In this document: piece after piece, positions 28,387 to 37,238 of the stretch
Numbering within the stretch: position 1 is the first letter of the stretch
How the letters are laid out: every line of letters begins with the position of its first letter
Origin: Flavihumibacter sp. ZG627
GTDB taxonomy: Bacteria > Bacteroidota > Bacteroidia > Chitinophagales > Chitinophagaceae
Direction of reading: 5' to 3'
Assembly: GCF_000814325.1 (NCBI RefSeq)
Contig: NZ_JPHF01000009.1
Span: forward strand, 62,001 to 126,000
DNA: 64,000 nucleotides
Program-made: the position numbers and the translations under genes
Notes under the pieces: generated by a model
Databases searched by the model: none
What the model was told of the DNA's origin: nothing
The model's input: only the letters and a program-made list of their open reading frames with translations

Positions 28387-30090
28387 TTAATTATTAACAG
28401 GTGATGTCTCTGCAGTATTTATGGTTTGGTAGGTTGCAATGTAATTACCCAGTTCCAGGTAACGCTGGTACCTTCTTTCATAATGATTGGCATTCTTAGG
28501 ATCAGGATAGTATTCTGCATCAAATCCCTGCCCCATTATATCCATTGCATCTTCCACTTTACCAAAAATGCCTGCAGCAGTAGCGGCAAACATGGCAGCT
28601 CCCGCGGCACAGGTCTGTTCTGACCGATGAATTCGTATAGGCATTTGCATAACATCAGACATCACCTGCATAATATAGGGCGACTTTCTTGCCACACCGC
28701 CTAATCCAATTAACCCCTTCACAGGAACACCCTGTTCATTAAAACGATCGACGATTGCCCTTGCGCCAAAACATGTAGCTTCAATCAGCGAGCGAAGTAT
28801 CCTTGGAGCATCTGTTCCCAGGTGCAGCCCCGTTATGGTGGCCTTCAAGAGTTGATTGGCATCCGGCGTGCGACGTCCGTTCAGCCAGTCAATTGCCAGT
28901 TCATCGTTTTCATCCAGCGGCAATGCAGCGGCCTGTTGCGAAACTTCCTTTATGAATCGTTCATTCAGTTCTTCTTCCAGGATCGCAGCCAAACCAGCAT
29001 CAATATGCGATGATGTACGCAACATTTTACCGATGGATTGTGTGGTCATTTTTCTAAACCATGCATATGTATCGCCAAAGGCCGACTGGCCCGCCTCCAT
29101 GCCCATCATGCCCGGGATAACTGAACCTGGCACCTGCCCGCAAATACCCTCTACCAAGATATGCTCTACTTCATCAATAGGCGCCACCAACATATCGCAG
29201 GTAGAGGTGCCCATCACTTTACTCAGATGATAAGGTTCTATCTGTCCACCCACGGCACCCATATGCGCATCAAAAGCTCCTATACCAATTATAACATCAG
29301 TTGATAATCCAAGTTTCTCTGCCCATTCAATTGAAAGATTACCTGCTGCCTTGTCGGCGGTAAAGGTTTCTGTAAATAATCGTGATCTGTATCCGGAAAG
29401 CAAAGGATCAAGGGAGCTAAAGAAACTATCGGGAGGTAGCCCATCAAATTCTTTTGCCCAAAGGGCTTTATGGCCTGCTGAACAAACACCCCGCTTTAAC
29501 TGAGTAACATCAGTGCCACCTGTTAAAAGAAAAGGTATCCAATCACATTGCTCAACCCAGGAATAATAGCTACCGCGAACAGCCGGGTCAGTACGAAGGA
29601 TATGAAGCAATTTTGCCCAAAACCATTCGGATGAATAAATTCCGCCAACAAAGTCGAGGTAATTGATATCGAATTTCAATGCATGTTCATTTATCTCCGC
29701 TGCTTCCCTAACAGAAGTATGGTCTTTCCATAAAATGAACATTGCGTTGGGATTATTCTCAAATTCAGGGCTGAGGGCCAGAGGAGTGCCCGTGCGATCT
29801 ACAGCAACCGGGGTGGATCCTGTTGTATCAACAGAAATGGCTTTTACTCTTGAAGCAACTGCAGTTCCCGCAATACGAAGGCATTCATTCACCGTTTCCT
29901 CCAACCCTTCAATATAATCCAAAGGATGCTGACGGAAACGGCTTGATGCCGCATCACAATAAAGACCATCCCTCCAGCGGGGGTAATAATATACAGAAGA
30001 GGAAACTTCAGCACCAGTGGCTGTATCTACAATTACCGACCGAACTGAGTCCGTGCCGTAATCAACCCCAATGACAAACAAATCTGACAT
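28387..30090 (-). CDS. araB: Ribulokinase
   Basis: A 567-residue FGGY-family sugar kinase phosphorylating L-ribulose. N-terminal VIGVDYGTDSVRSVIVD is the phosphate-binding loop of the actin-like ATPase fold. Further signatures are GAFDAHMGAVGGQ (catalytic Asp region), KVMGTSTCDML, GLGGVARKSPYIMQVMSDV and CAAGAAMFAATAAG. It is the first gene of the araB-araD-araA-symporter-araR unit. An AraR-type palindrome is centred 64 bases upstream of the start. Confidence 0.98.
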   Translation of the reverse strand: MSDLFVIGVDYGTDSVRSVIVDTATGAEVSSSVYYYPRWRDGLYCDAASSRFRQHPLDYIEGLEETVNECLRIAGTAVASRVKAISVDTTGSTPVAVDRTGTPLALSPEFENNPNAMFILWKDHTSVREAAEINEHALKFDINYLDFVGGIYSSEWFWAKLLHILRTDPAVRGSYYSWVEQCDWIPFLLTGGTDVTQLKRGVCSAGHKALWAKEFDGLPPDSFFSSLDPLLSGYRSRLFTETFTADKAAGNLSIEWAEKLGLSTDVIIGIGAFDAHMGAVGGQIEPYHLSKVMGTSTCDMLVAPIDEVEHILVEGICGQVPGSVIPGMMGMEAGQSAFGDTYAWFRKMTTQSIGKMLRTSSHIDAGLAAILEEELNERFIKEVSQQAAALPLDENDELAIDWLNGRRTPDANQLLKATITGLHLGTDAPRILRSLIEATCFGARAIVDRFNEQGVPVKGLIGLGGVARKSPYIMQVMSDVMQMPIRIHRSEQTCAAGAAMFAATAAGIFGKVEDAMDIMGQGFDAEYYPDPKNANHYERRYQRYLELGNYIATYQTINTAETSPVNN

Positions 30091-30143
30091 ATTCTTCTTA
30101 TTATGACATGCAATTCAGTGCCAATATACAACTAAATTAATAT

Positions 30144-30164
30144 TAAATGTATATTTTACATTTA
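30144..30164 (-). promoter_or_regulatory. Putative AraR operator upstream of araB
   Basis: TAAATGT-N7-ACATTTA, a perfect 7-bp inverted repeat, sits in the 121-base gap between the HAD gene stop and the araB start. It shares the exact half-sites and spacer length with the palindromes at 2318 and 43651. The remainder of the gap holds no other clear element. Confidence 0.75.
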
Positions 30165-30211
30165 TTTATTAGTTTCTTTCCATAGAGTCGCAGAGTCCAT
30201 ACAGCGAGTGG

Positions 30212-30862
30212 TTATAGCTGATTAAAATCGGCTATAAATCGAATGATATTGTTATAGTTCCTGAATTCGCTTTCATCATGCATGGTGGTTAATACCACGC
30301 ATTTCATCCCCGCATTCTGAGCTGCTTCAACTCCTTTTGGTGCGTCTTCGAAAACCACACATTCAGAGGCACTTAATCCCAGTTGGGAGGCACATTTCAG
30401 GTATGTATCAGGATGAGGTTTACTTACCATCACATCGTGTGCACTCACAACAACATCAAAATAATGGCGGATTTGCAGGTTGTCCAGTACAAAATCAATA
30501 TTAAAGGGGATAGCAGCTGAACCAATCGCCATTTTTATTCCTTTTTGTTTCAATTCATCAAGCAAACGGGGTAAACCATCAATAAGTTTAAGCGCTGGGT
30601 AAAATGCCGACTGGTAACGTCTCTCCTTTTCCATAGAAAGCTCCTTCATTTCAAGATCGCTGAATCTAGCTTCGCCAAAGATCCTTACCAGGAGCTCTTC
30701 ATTTTTCCCATACATTTCAGCTTTCAATCTCTCATAATCCAGAGCTGCTCCAAGATCATCATTAAGTATTGATGACCAGGCCTGCACATGGTAGGCCATA
30801 TCATCTATCATGGTACCATTCAGATCAAACAAGTAAGCCTTAAACTGCGGGAGTAGGATCAT
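30212..30862 (-). CDS. HAD-superfamily phosphatase/phosphoglucomutase-like, arabinose operon
   Basis: A 216-residue subclass I HAD protein with a helical cap, resembling beta-phosphoglucomutase and sugar-phosphate phosphatases. Motif I is FDLNGT: nucleophile Asp13 is present, but the usual general acid/base at the second Asp is Asn15. Motif II is AIGSAA, Lys in SKPHPDTYL is motif III, and EDAPKGVEAAQNAG is motif IV. It lies 2 bases after the transaldolase gene, at the end of the susC-led operon. It may dephosphorylate a pentose phosphate that accumulates during arabinose growth (inference). The Asn substitution may alter activity. Confidence 0.85.
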   Translation of the reverse strand: MILLPQFKAYLFDLNGTMIDDMAYHVQAWSSILNDDLGAALDYERLKAEMYGKNEELLVRIFGEARFSDLEMKELSMEKERRYQSAFYPALKLIDGLPRLLDELKQKGIKMAIGSAAIPFNIDFVLDNLQIRHYFDVVVSAHDVMVSKPHPDTYLKCASQLGLSASECVVFEDAPKGVEAAQNAGMKCVVLTTMHDESEFRNYNNIIRFIADFNQL

Positions 30863-30864
30863 AG

Positions 30865-31515
30865 TTACATTTTCTTTGCATCTTCCAGGAATTTCGCAAG
30901 TCCGATATCTGTAAGTGGATGCTTAAGCAAGCCAAGGATAGGATCCAGGGGCGAGGTGATCACATGAGCACCGGCTTCAGCGCAATCAATTATATGGTTA
31001 GCATTACGTATTGATGCTGCCAGTATCTGGGATTTAAATCCCTGTACCGCATATATAGAAGAGATCTGGCTGATAAGCTGCATCCCATCCCATCCACTAT
31101 CATCAATACGCCCTATAAAAGGCGATACATAAGTGGCACCCGCCTTTGCAGCAAGTATCGCCTGTCCGGCAGAAAAGATCAAAGTACAATTGGTTTTGAT
31201 GCCATTATCAGTAAACCACTTGATGGCCTTCACCCCATCTTTGATCATTGGCACTTTTACAACGATGTTTGGATGCAATGCGGCCAACACTTTTCCTTCC
31301 TCAATTATTGTATTGAAATCTGTCCCTAATACTTCCGCACTAATATCACCTTCAACAATCTCACAAATATTTCTGTAATGTTGAAGAACGGCCTCATTGC
31401 CTTTGATGCCTTCTTTAGCCATCAGGGAAGGGTTGGTTGTTACACCATCCAGAATACCTAATGCATTCGCCTCTCTTATCTGATCAAGGTTTGCTGTGTC
31501 AATAAAAAACTTCAT
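30865..31515 (-). CDS. Transaldolase, short (TalC / fructose-6-phosphate aldolase-like) form
   Basis: A 216-residue single-domain transaldolase. MKFFIDTANLDQIREA, GVTTNPSLMAKEG, the Schiff-base lysine in VVKVPM, NCTLIFSAGQAILAAKAGATYVSPFIGR and the C-terminal LGLAKF-like segment (DIGLAKFLEDAK) define the family. It links pentose phosphates to fructose 6-phosphate, so it disposes of the xylulose 5-phosphate made by AraD. It sits 30 bases downstream of the mutarotase. Distinguishing transaldolase from fructose-6-phosphate aldolase activity needs biochemical data; the pathway context favours transaldolase. Confidence 0.93.
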   Translation of the reverse strand: MKFFIDTANLDQIREANALGILDGVTTNPSLMAKEGIKGNEAVLQHYRNICEIVEGDISAEVLGTDFNTIIEEGKVLAALHPNIVVKVPMIKDGVKAIKWFTDNGIKTNCTLIFSAGQAILAAKAGATYVSPFIGRIDDSGWDGMQLISQISSIYAVQGFKSQILAASIRNANHIIDCAEAGAHVITSPLDPILGLLKHPLTDIGLAKFLEDAKKM

Positions 31516-31545
31516 CTGCCGCTGTTTTCTGTTTGGTTATTAATT

Positions 31546-32697
31546 CTATTTAAGTCCTGCTTTATATATTGTTTCAGTATGATATTTTTGTCCGGGTTGC
31601 AGAATAGTTGAGGGAAATTCTTTCTTATTCGGAGAGTCGGGAAAGTGTTGTGTTTCCAGACAAAGTGCCGTATGAAGATTAACCGGATTACCAGTATGAT
31701 TGATAAATTTACCATCAAGGAAATTGCCTGAATAGAATTGCAATCCTGGTTCTGTTGTATGCACCTGAAGGTAGCGTCCGCTCAATGTATCAGTAAGTGT
31801 TGCCACCTGTGCTAATGATCCCTCTTTATTATTGAGCACCCAGTTATGGTCATAGCCTCCGGGAACCTGTGCTATCCTTCTCCCAATAGTAGTAGGGGTT
31901 GTAAAATCAAAGGGTGTTCCGGCTACTGCACGTATTTCCCCGGTTGGTATGAGACCTTTGTCCACTGGTGTATAAGCCACCGCATCGATCTGGAGCTCGT
32001 GATCCAAAATAGTTTTCATTACATCACCAGTAAGATTGAAATAACTATGATTGGTAAGATTCACCGGTGTGGGTTTATCCGTTGTTGCATCATAAACAAT
32101 CCGTAATTCATCATTATCAGACAACGTATACATAACTGTTACCTTAAGGTTGCCCGGATAGCCCTCCTCTCCATCTTTGCTTTCATACCGAAGCGTAATT
32201 GATGGGATGCTGTCAACTAAAGCATCCGCCACCCAAACTACTTTATCAAATCCCTTTTCACCACCATGGAGATGATTTTCTCCATCGTTTGTGGCAAGCG
32301 TATAAGTGTCCTTTCCTATAGTAAATTTTCCACCCCCAATTCTGTTTCCATAACGGCCTATGATCGCGCCAAAATAGGGTGGGCTTTGCAAATAGGGGGA
32401 CAAACTATCAAAACCCACAACAATACTGCTATAATTTCCGGTTTTATCTTTTGTTTCAAATGCCGTAACAATCGCGCCGTAATTGGTAATCTTAACTGAG
32501 GTCCCATTTTTATTGATCAATGTATAAAGATCTACTTCCCTGTTATCAAACATTCCCCATGATGCTTTATGAATTCCGGGGTCGGGAGATCCCTTCTTAA
32601 TCAATTGTTCTCCTGATTCTTTTTGCTCCTCATTTTTACAGGAAGGAGTAGTTAATGCCAGGGCCCCTGCGGCAAGTAATAAAGTCATTATTTTCAT
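31546..32697 (-). CDS. galM: Aldose 1-epimerase (mutarotase), lipoprotein
   Basis: A 383-residue galactose-mutarotase-like protein. The start is placed at MKIMTLLLAAGALALTTPSC (32697), because the longer frame to 32748 overlaps the upstream GH43 gene and lacks a signal at its N-terminus. The lipobox TPSC makes it an exported lipoprotein. Motifs: ITNYGAIVTAFETKD, FGAIIGRYGNRIGGG, NHLHGGEKGFDKVVW with the catalytic His, NLTNHSYFNLTG, and the C-terminal LCLETQHFPDSPN with the catalytic Glu. It interconverts anomers of sugars released by the arabinanases before uptake. It lies within the susC-led operon. Confidence 0.95.
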   Translation of the reverse strand: MKIMTLLLAAGALALTTPSCKNEEQKESGEQLIKKGSPDPGIHKASWGMFDNREVDLYTLINKNGTSVKITNYGAIVTAFETKDKTGNYSSIVVGFDSLSPYLQSPPYFGAIIGRYGNRIGGGKFTIGKDTYTLATNDGENHLHGGEKGFDKVVWVADALVDSIPSITLRYESKDGEEGYPGNLKVTVMYTLSDNDELRIVYDATTDKPTPVNLTNHSYFNLTGDVMKTILDHELQIDAVAYTPVDKGLIPTGEIRAVAGTPFDFTTPTTIGRRIAQVPGGYDHNWVLNNKEGSLAQVATLTDTLSGRYLQVHTTEPGLQFYSGNFLDGKFINHTGNPVNLHTALCLETQHFPDSPNKKEFPSTILQPGQKYHTETIYKAGLK

Positions 32698-32722
32698 ATT
32701 AACATCGTTTATTTTTATTTGG

Positions 32723-33712
32723 TTAGCGGGGCACGAATGGCCATCCATTTCGCCATTGCATCTCGTGAATTATTAGCTTTGGCCTGCCGTTATCATTGGC
32801 ATCGTACCCATGACAAACAAGATAATCCTTTCCTCCCTCCGATACAACAGCATTATGGCCTACGCCATACCATTGACGGTTGCCTTCAAAAACAGTGGTT
32901 CCTCCTCCAAGGTTCATGGCTAAGCCATCCCAATCCATATATGGACCTTCAAGTTTTTCGGACCTTCCAACAACTATCTTATAAGTACTGCGTTCACCCC
33001 TGCAGCAATAATCAAATGAAACGAAGAGATAATAATAATTATCTCTCTTTATGATAAATGGCGCTTCAATTGCGGCATCACCGGCTGCAGTATCGGGCAA
33101 ATAATAACTGCGCTGCCTTGCTGCCACAGTAAACCATTGTTCTGGAATTGCGGGGGCATCCTGGTCATTATTAAGTCTTACCAGTTTCATTCCATTCCAG
33201 AATGAGCCAAATACCAGCCAGGGTTGACTATTATCATCTCGGATAAGATTGGGATCAATAGCATTCCACATATCCCGACCAGGTACAGATTGGATGACCT
33301 TTCCCTTATCTATCCATTTAAAATCAGCAGATGACGGATCCAGTGTTTTATTAACTGCAACACCAATTGCCGATGTGTTCTTTCCAAAGGCAGATACACT
33401 GTAATACAGAAAATAGTTCTTTCCATCAAAGCTTATATCCGGCGCCCAAGTATGCCCGCGGTAACCTGGAATGGTTTGGACAGCCCATTGAGGTGGTTCG
33501 GAAAATACCGGCTTTTCAGGCTTCCAGTTCTTCATATCTGCTGAACTCCATACACTGATTCCCATTCCAGTTGCAAATAAATACCATTTGCCCTTTTCTT
33601 TAATAAGCACCGGATCATGCACAGATATTTGTGAGGGCATGGCAGGCTGTGCCATAGCCATGCAAGACAAAAGCAATAAAGAAGTAAAGATTAAAATATT
33701 GAGACGGCTCAT
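32723..33712 (-). CDS. GH43 endo-/exo-1,5-alpha-L-arabinanase
   Basis: A 329-residue secreted GH43 enzyme with signal peptide MSRLNILIFTSLLLLSCMAMA. The catalytic triad is visible: Asp in SVHDPVLIKE, Asp in NAIDPNLIRDD, and Glu in AAIEAPFIIKRD. RGHTWAPDISFDG and FGSFWNGMKLVRL are typical of arabinanases (subfamilies 4/5). GHNAVVSEGGKDYLVCHGYD near the end contains the conserved His. It cleaves the arabinan backbone in the periplasm or at the surface. It lies 46 bases after GH51. Confidence 0.93.
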   Translation of the reverse strand: MSRLNILIFTSLLLLSCMAMAQPAMPSQISVHDPVLIKEKGKWYLFATGMGISVWSSADMKNWKPEKPVFSEPPQWAVQTIPGYRGHTWAPDISFDGKNYFLYYSVSAFGKNTSAIGVAVNKTLDPSSADFKWIDKGKVIQSVPGRDMWNAIDPNLIRDDNSQPWLVFGSFWNGMKLVRLNNDQDAPAIPEQWFTVAARQRSYYLPDTAAGDAAIEAPFIIKRDNYYYLFVSFDYCCRGERSTYKIVVGRSEKLEGPYMDWDGLAMNLGGGTTVFEGNRQWYGVGHNAVVSEGGKDYLVCHGYDANDNGRPKLIIHEMQWRNGWPFVPR

Positions 33713-33758
33713 GAATGAATTATTCGCTAATCTTAAAGTTATGCGTACCTGGAATTAA

Positions 33759-35738
33759 TCACTTCTTCAAAGCAATGCGAACTACTGTAAGCGATTGTGG
33801 TGCCAGAAGAAGCTTCATTTTAGAGCCTTTGCTTTTAATAACAGATTCAACAGGAGCCACAGTCATTGGTGAATCAATAGAATTCACAGTATTTAGATCA
33901 TCGCTTTTTAAAACCAACATTTTAAGAGAGTCATCTTTTCGCTTCACCCCCTTGATTTTCAAATTCCTTTCCACTTGTTTCCCCGAAGCATTCACAATCT
34001 TCAAGATTAGTTCACCTTTATCTTCATCAAGCACTGCGGAAGCATATAAACTGTCTTTACCCGTTAGTGGCAGTTGGTTTTTTGTGATTTCAACAACATG
34101 GGTACCACGATTTGTTGAAAAAAGCTTCTGTACATAATAATTGGGGGTCCCATATACTTTTAAGTTATCCACCCATATAAGATCAGGTGTCCACTGCCAA
34201 CCATCTACATGCGCAAATAAAGGAGCATAAGAAGCCATATGAACCACCTCAGCATTCCTTTCTAGTCCAGTAAGAAACGCTGCTTCTGCCATTGCTGTAA
34301 GCCAGTTATTCCGGTTATTGATGCTCACCGTTTTGTCGCTTTGGGCAGCGTACTCACCTGCAAACACTTTTGAACCTTTACGATTATAAGAATCATATCG
34401 GCCTGCGTTACTGAGAAACCATTCCGGACGACGATAATAGTGTTCGTCTATAATATCAGCACCCATGTTGCGAAGCTCCTTATTAAGGTATTCGAATCGC
34501 TCACCTTCAGGATCAGTACCGGAACTGTTCACAATTTTAATAGATGGATACTTTTCCTTAATTGCCTTCGTAAAAATCTTTAGCCTTTCTACATACTGGG
34601 GCCCCCAATTTTCATTCCCGACTCCAATATATTTCAGGTTGAAGGGGGAAGGATGTCCTAGTGCGATGCGAACCTTTCCCCAATACGTTGTGGCATCCCC
34701 GTTAGCAAACTCAATAAGGTCCAGTGCATCCTGAACATAGGGCTGCAGTTGATGAAGGGGAACCACCTCAGCGGTGTTGAACTGGCAGGCCATGCCACAA
34801 TTAAGGATAGGCAGTGCCTCGGCACCCATATCTTCCGCCATCTGAAAATATTCGAAAAACCCTAGACCAAACGTTTGAAAATAGTCGGGTGTGGGCCTGT
34901 GCGCGAATTCCGTATTCCACCGATTAATGATCTGCTGGCGTTGTTCAATTGGGCCGATCGTTTTTTTCCATTGATACCTTACGCCAAGATCATGACCTTC
35001 CACAATGCATCCTCCCGGAAAGCGGATAAAGCCAGGTTTCATATCAGCCAGCATCTGTACCATATCTGCGCGAAGTCCCCCCTTGCGTCCCTTCCAGGTA
35101 TCAGTGGGAAAAAGAGAAATCATATCCAGATCTATCTGGCCATTGCCTTCGAACCATATTCTGAATTGCCCTTTTGCAACAGTAGAAGTAGCATTCAAAC
35201 TCACTGCACCCTGCTTCCATTCGTTGGTAGATTCAGGAGTAAACACAGCGCTTCCAATATTTTCGCCATTGTCACTCAAGAGCTCAAGGTGCATTATCAG
35301 TCCTTTTACAGGCTGGCGATACCATACAGAAAAATCATATTGGAGATCTTTTTTAATTCCCATACCACGGAAACCCTCATTAGTAATACCCAGACTTCCT
35401 TTTGTTGCTGATTCAGTGCTTACACGTAAGAATCTGGGATTTTTTTCAGATTCAAATCCGCGGTTAATGACCAGGAAATTCCCCTCTTTCACCTTGCCTT
35501 CTGATTTCCATCCCATCAATGGTTTAGTGAATTCAAAGGAACGGTTCTTCACCAATTCTGCGTACATGCCTCCATCGGCGCCAAGATTAATGTCTTCAAA
35601 AAACACTCCCCACATAGTAGGTTGTATTGGTGCAATTTTATGTTCTGCATTAACTACTATGTCTGCATTCTCTTGCGCATGCATGGCTCCATTAAATGAA
35701 AAAAGCAAGGCAACTAATAGTAAAATCCTATACATCAT
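33759..35738 (-). CDS. GH51 alpha-L-arabinofuranosidase, long form with N-terminal carbohydrate-binding region
   Basis: A 659-residue secreted enzyme (signal MYRILLLVALLFSFNGAMHA; a Met at 35735 is an equal start candidate). IQPTMWGVFFEDINLGADGG begins the mature protein, and residues ~80-210 form a CBM4_9-like beta-sandwich. The GH51 (beta/alpha)8 barrel follows, with acid/base Glu in GVGNENWGPQY and probable nucleophile Glu in VFAGEYAAQSD. A C-terminal beta domain ends the protein. It removes arabinofuranosyl side chains. It starts 3 bases after the stop of the upstream GH43 gene. Confidence 0.94.
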   Translation of the reverse strand: MMYRILLLVALLFSFNGAMHAQENADIVVNAEHKIAPIQPTMWGVFFEDINLGADGGMYAELVKNRSFEFTKPLMGWKSEGKVKEGNFLVINRGFESEKNPRFLRVSTESATKGSLGITNEGFRGMGIKKDLQYDFSVWYRQPVKGLIMHLELLSDNGENIGSAVFTPESTNEWKQGAVSLNATSTVAKGQFRIWFEGNGQIDLDMISLFPTDTWKGRKGGLRADMVQMLADMKPGFIRFPGGCIVEGHDLGVRYQWKKTIGPIEQRQQIINRWNTEFAHRPTPDYFQTFGLGFFEYFQMAEDMGAEALPILNCGMACQFNTAEVVPLHQLQPYVQDALDLIEFANGDATTYWGKVRIALGHPSPFNLKYIGVGNENWGPQYVERLKIFTKAIKEKYPSIKIVNSSGTDPEGERFEYLNKELRNMGADIIDEHYYRRPEWFLSNAGRYDSYNRKGSKVFAGEYAAQSDKTVSINNRNNWLTAMAEAAFLTGLERNAEVVHMASYAPLFAHVDGWQWTPDLIWVDNLKVYGTPNYYVQKLFSTNRGTHVVEITKNQLPLTGKDSLYASAVLDEDKGELILKIVNASGKQVERNLKIKGVKRKDDSLKMLVLKSDDLNTVNSIDSPMTVAPVESVIKSKGSKMKLLLAPQSLTVVRIALKK

Positions 35739-35741
35739 TGA

Positions 35742-37238
35742 TCATTTTTTCTTTCCCCAAACAGCAACTCCTTCATTATTAAGTCCGGTGAATATGATAG
35801 TGTTTTTCTTATTTTCCCAATCACGGCCTCTTTGTACCATTACCCTATCGGTGTAGCCATTGTTCCATTTGAGTTCGAGCCAGGGTGCGTTATAATTCCA
35901 GGTACCAGCATTGTTGTTAAGACTTCCGTCAGCATTGATCATCAGATCAACACTCACCTGGAAGTCAGGAGAGACCTGCTCTTCCGCATATCCGGGAACA
36001 ACACGATAGCCCATCACGATCTGCTCATAATTACCAGATATATCCGCGGCAGGAACAAGACTATTATCTTCCCATGCATATCGTTCGGGAGAAACTACTG
36101 GCCAGCCATCGGGGGTCCAGAAAATTTTTCTTACATGCAGGTTCATAAAGAATTTGCCATTCCCCGGCCTCGCCTGATGCGCAATAAAATACTGACCCGT
36201 GCCATCCTCAAAAACTGCATTATGAGCAACACCCTGGTAACCGCTATGGTTCCTGAACTGATAGGGGGCTAAAATCATAGGGCCATGATCCTCATTAATA
36301 TTTACATCCTTTCCATTATAATCATAAAAAGGACCATCGGGATTATCGCCTTTTGCTACCCGTACATTGTACTTTGTTTCAAGCCAATCGTAAGAAATAA
36401 ACAGATAATACTTTTTTAATTGGGTATTATAAACAACCTCCGGCCCTTCAATATTTCCATTATATTTTCCTCCTGTAAATCCGCGATTTGCAATGCGCTT
36501 GCCTTTATATCCGGGCGACTTTGCAAGACCGGTTACCGGATCTAACGACAATGCATAAATACCATCCCATGCGGACCCATAATAAAACCAATGTTCACCA
36601 GTTGGGGTAACTACTACAGCAGGATCGATAGCATTCGTCTGTATAGTCTGGTCATCCCTGGAAACAACCACAAGGTCTTTTTCCTTCCAGGGCCCTTCGG
36701 GAGAGGAGGCGGTAGCCAGACCAATAACACTCAGCCTTGGCTTTGCACTTGATAGAGAATAATAAAGCCGGTATTCGTTACCTACCTTCAAAACATATGG
36801 CGCCCAGAGTGATCCAAATGGTTCGCTATTGTTTTGTCTTATAAACGCAGCACCTTTTGCAGGAAGACCTTCAAATACCCAGCCCACTGTTTTCCATTCC
36901 ACCAGGTCTTTGGAGCGCCTAATCTGTAAGCCCACCCGGATAGCATGACCCCATGCAACATCCGTACTATATGCATAATAATATTCCCCGCTTTTAATAA
37001 TGGAAGGATCATGAACATTATGAGATCCCCAGAACAAATACTTTTCGGGGGCAGCAATATCCTCGTAATTATCGCGGATTGAATTAATGTCAAAGGCTGG
37101 TGAAGGATTTGGACCCGGCCCAGGATTGGGATCGGGCCCTGGGGTTGGCCCGGAGTCCGTTTTGGAACATCCGGCCGCCATAACTGCTACGAACACCATT
37201 GACAGGGTATACTCAAATATATATCTCCACATTAGCAT
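35742..37238 (-). CDS. GH43 arabinanase with C-terminal domain, lipoprotein
   Basis: A 498-residue lipoprotein: the signal ends at the lipobox MAAGC, then a Gly/Pro/Asn-rich linker (PGPDPNPGPGPNP) of about 20 residues leads to the catalytic domain. The GH43 triad is Asp in NVHDPSIIKSG, Asp in NAIDPAVVVTP, and Glu in NIEGPEVVYN. The last ~110 residues match the C-terminal domain of two-domain endo-arabinanases such as Bacillus AbnB/Abn2 (inference). The linker and lipid anchor suit surface display. Its ATG overlaps the GH51 stop as TAATG, indicating translational coupling. Confidence 0.92.
   Translation of the reverse strand: MLMWRYIFEYTLSMVFVAVMAAGCSKTDSGPTPGPDPNPGPGPNPSPAFDINSIRDNYEDIAAPEKYLFWGSHNVHDPSIIKSGEYYYAYSTDVAWGHAIRVGLQIRRSKDLVEWKTVGWVFEGLPAKGAAFIRQNNSEPFGSLWAPYVLKVGNEYRLYYSLSSAKPRLSVIGLATASSPEGPWKEKDLVVVSRDDQTIQTNAIDPAVVVTPTGEHWFYYGSAWDGIYALSLDPVTGLAKSPGYKGKRIANRGFTGGKYNGNIEGPEVVYNTQLKKYYLFISYDWLETKYNVRVAKGDNPDGPFYDYNGKDVNINEDHGPMILAPYQFRNHSGYQGVAHNAVFEDGTGQYFIAHQARPGNGKFFMNLHVRKIFWTPDGWPVVSPERYAWEDNSLVPAADISGNYEQIVMGYRVVPGYAEEQVSPDFQVSVDLMINADGSLNNNAGTWNYNAPWLELKWNNGYTDRVMVQRGRDWENKKNTIIFTGLNNEGVAVWGKKK

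Noticed and set aside
35005-35856. 283-codon + strand frame
   Set aside because: Antisense to the long GH51 gene with intact catalytic motifs; composition is Ser/Pro/Phe-rich shadow coding.
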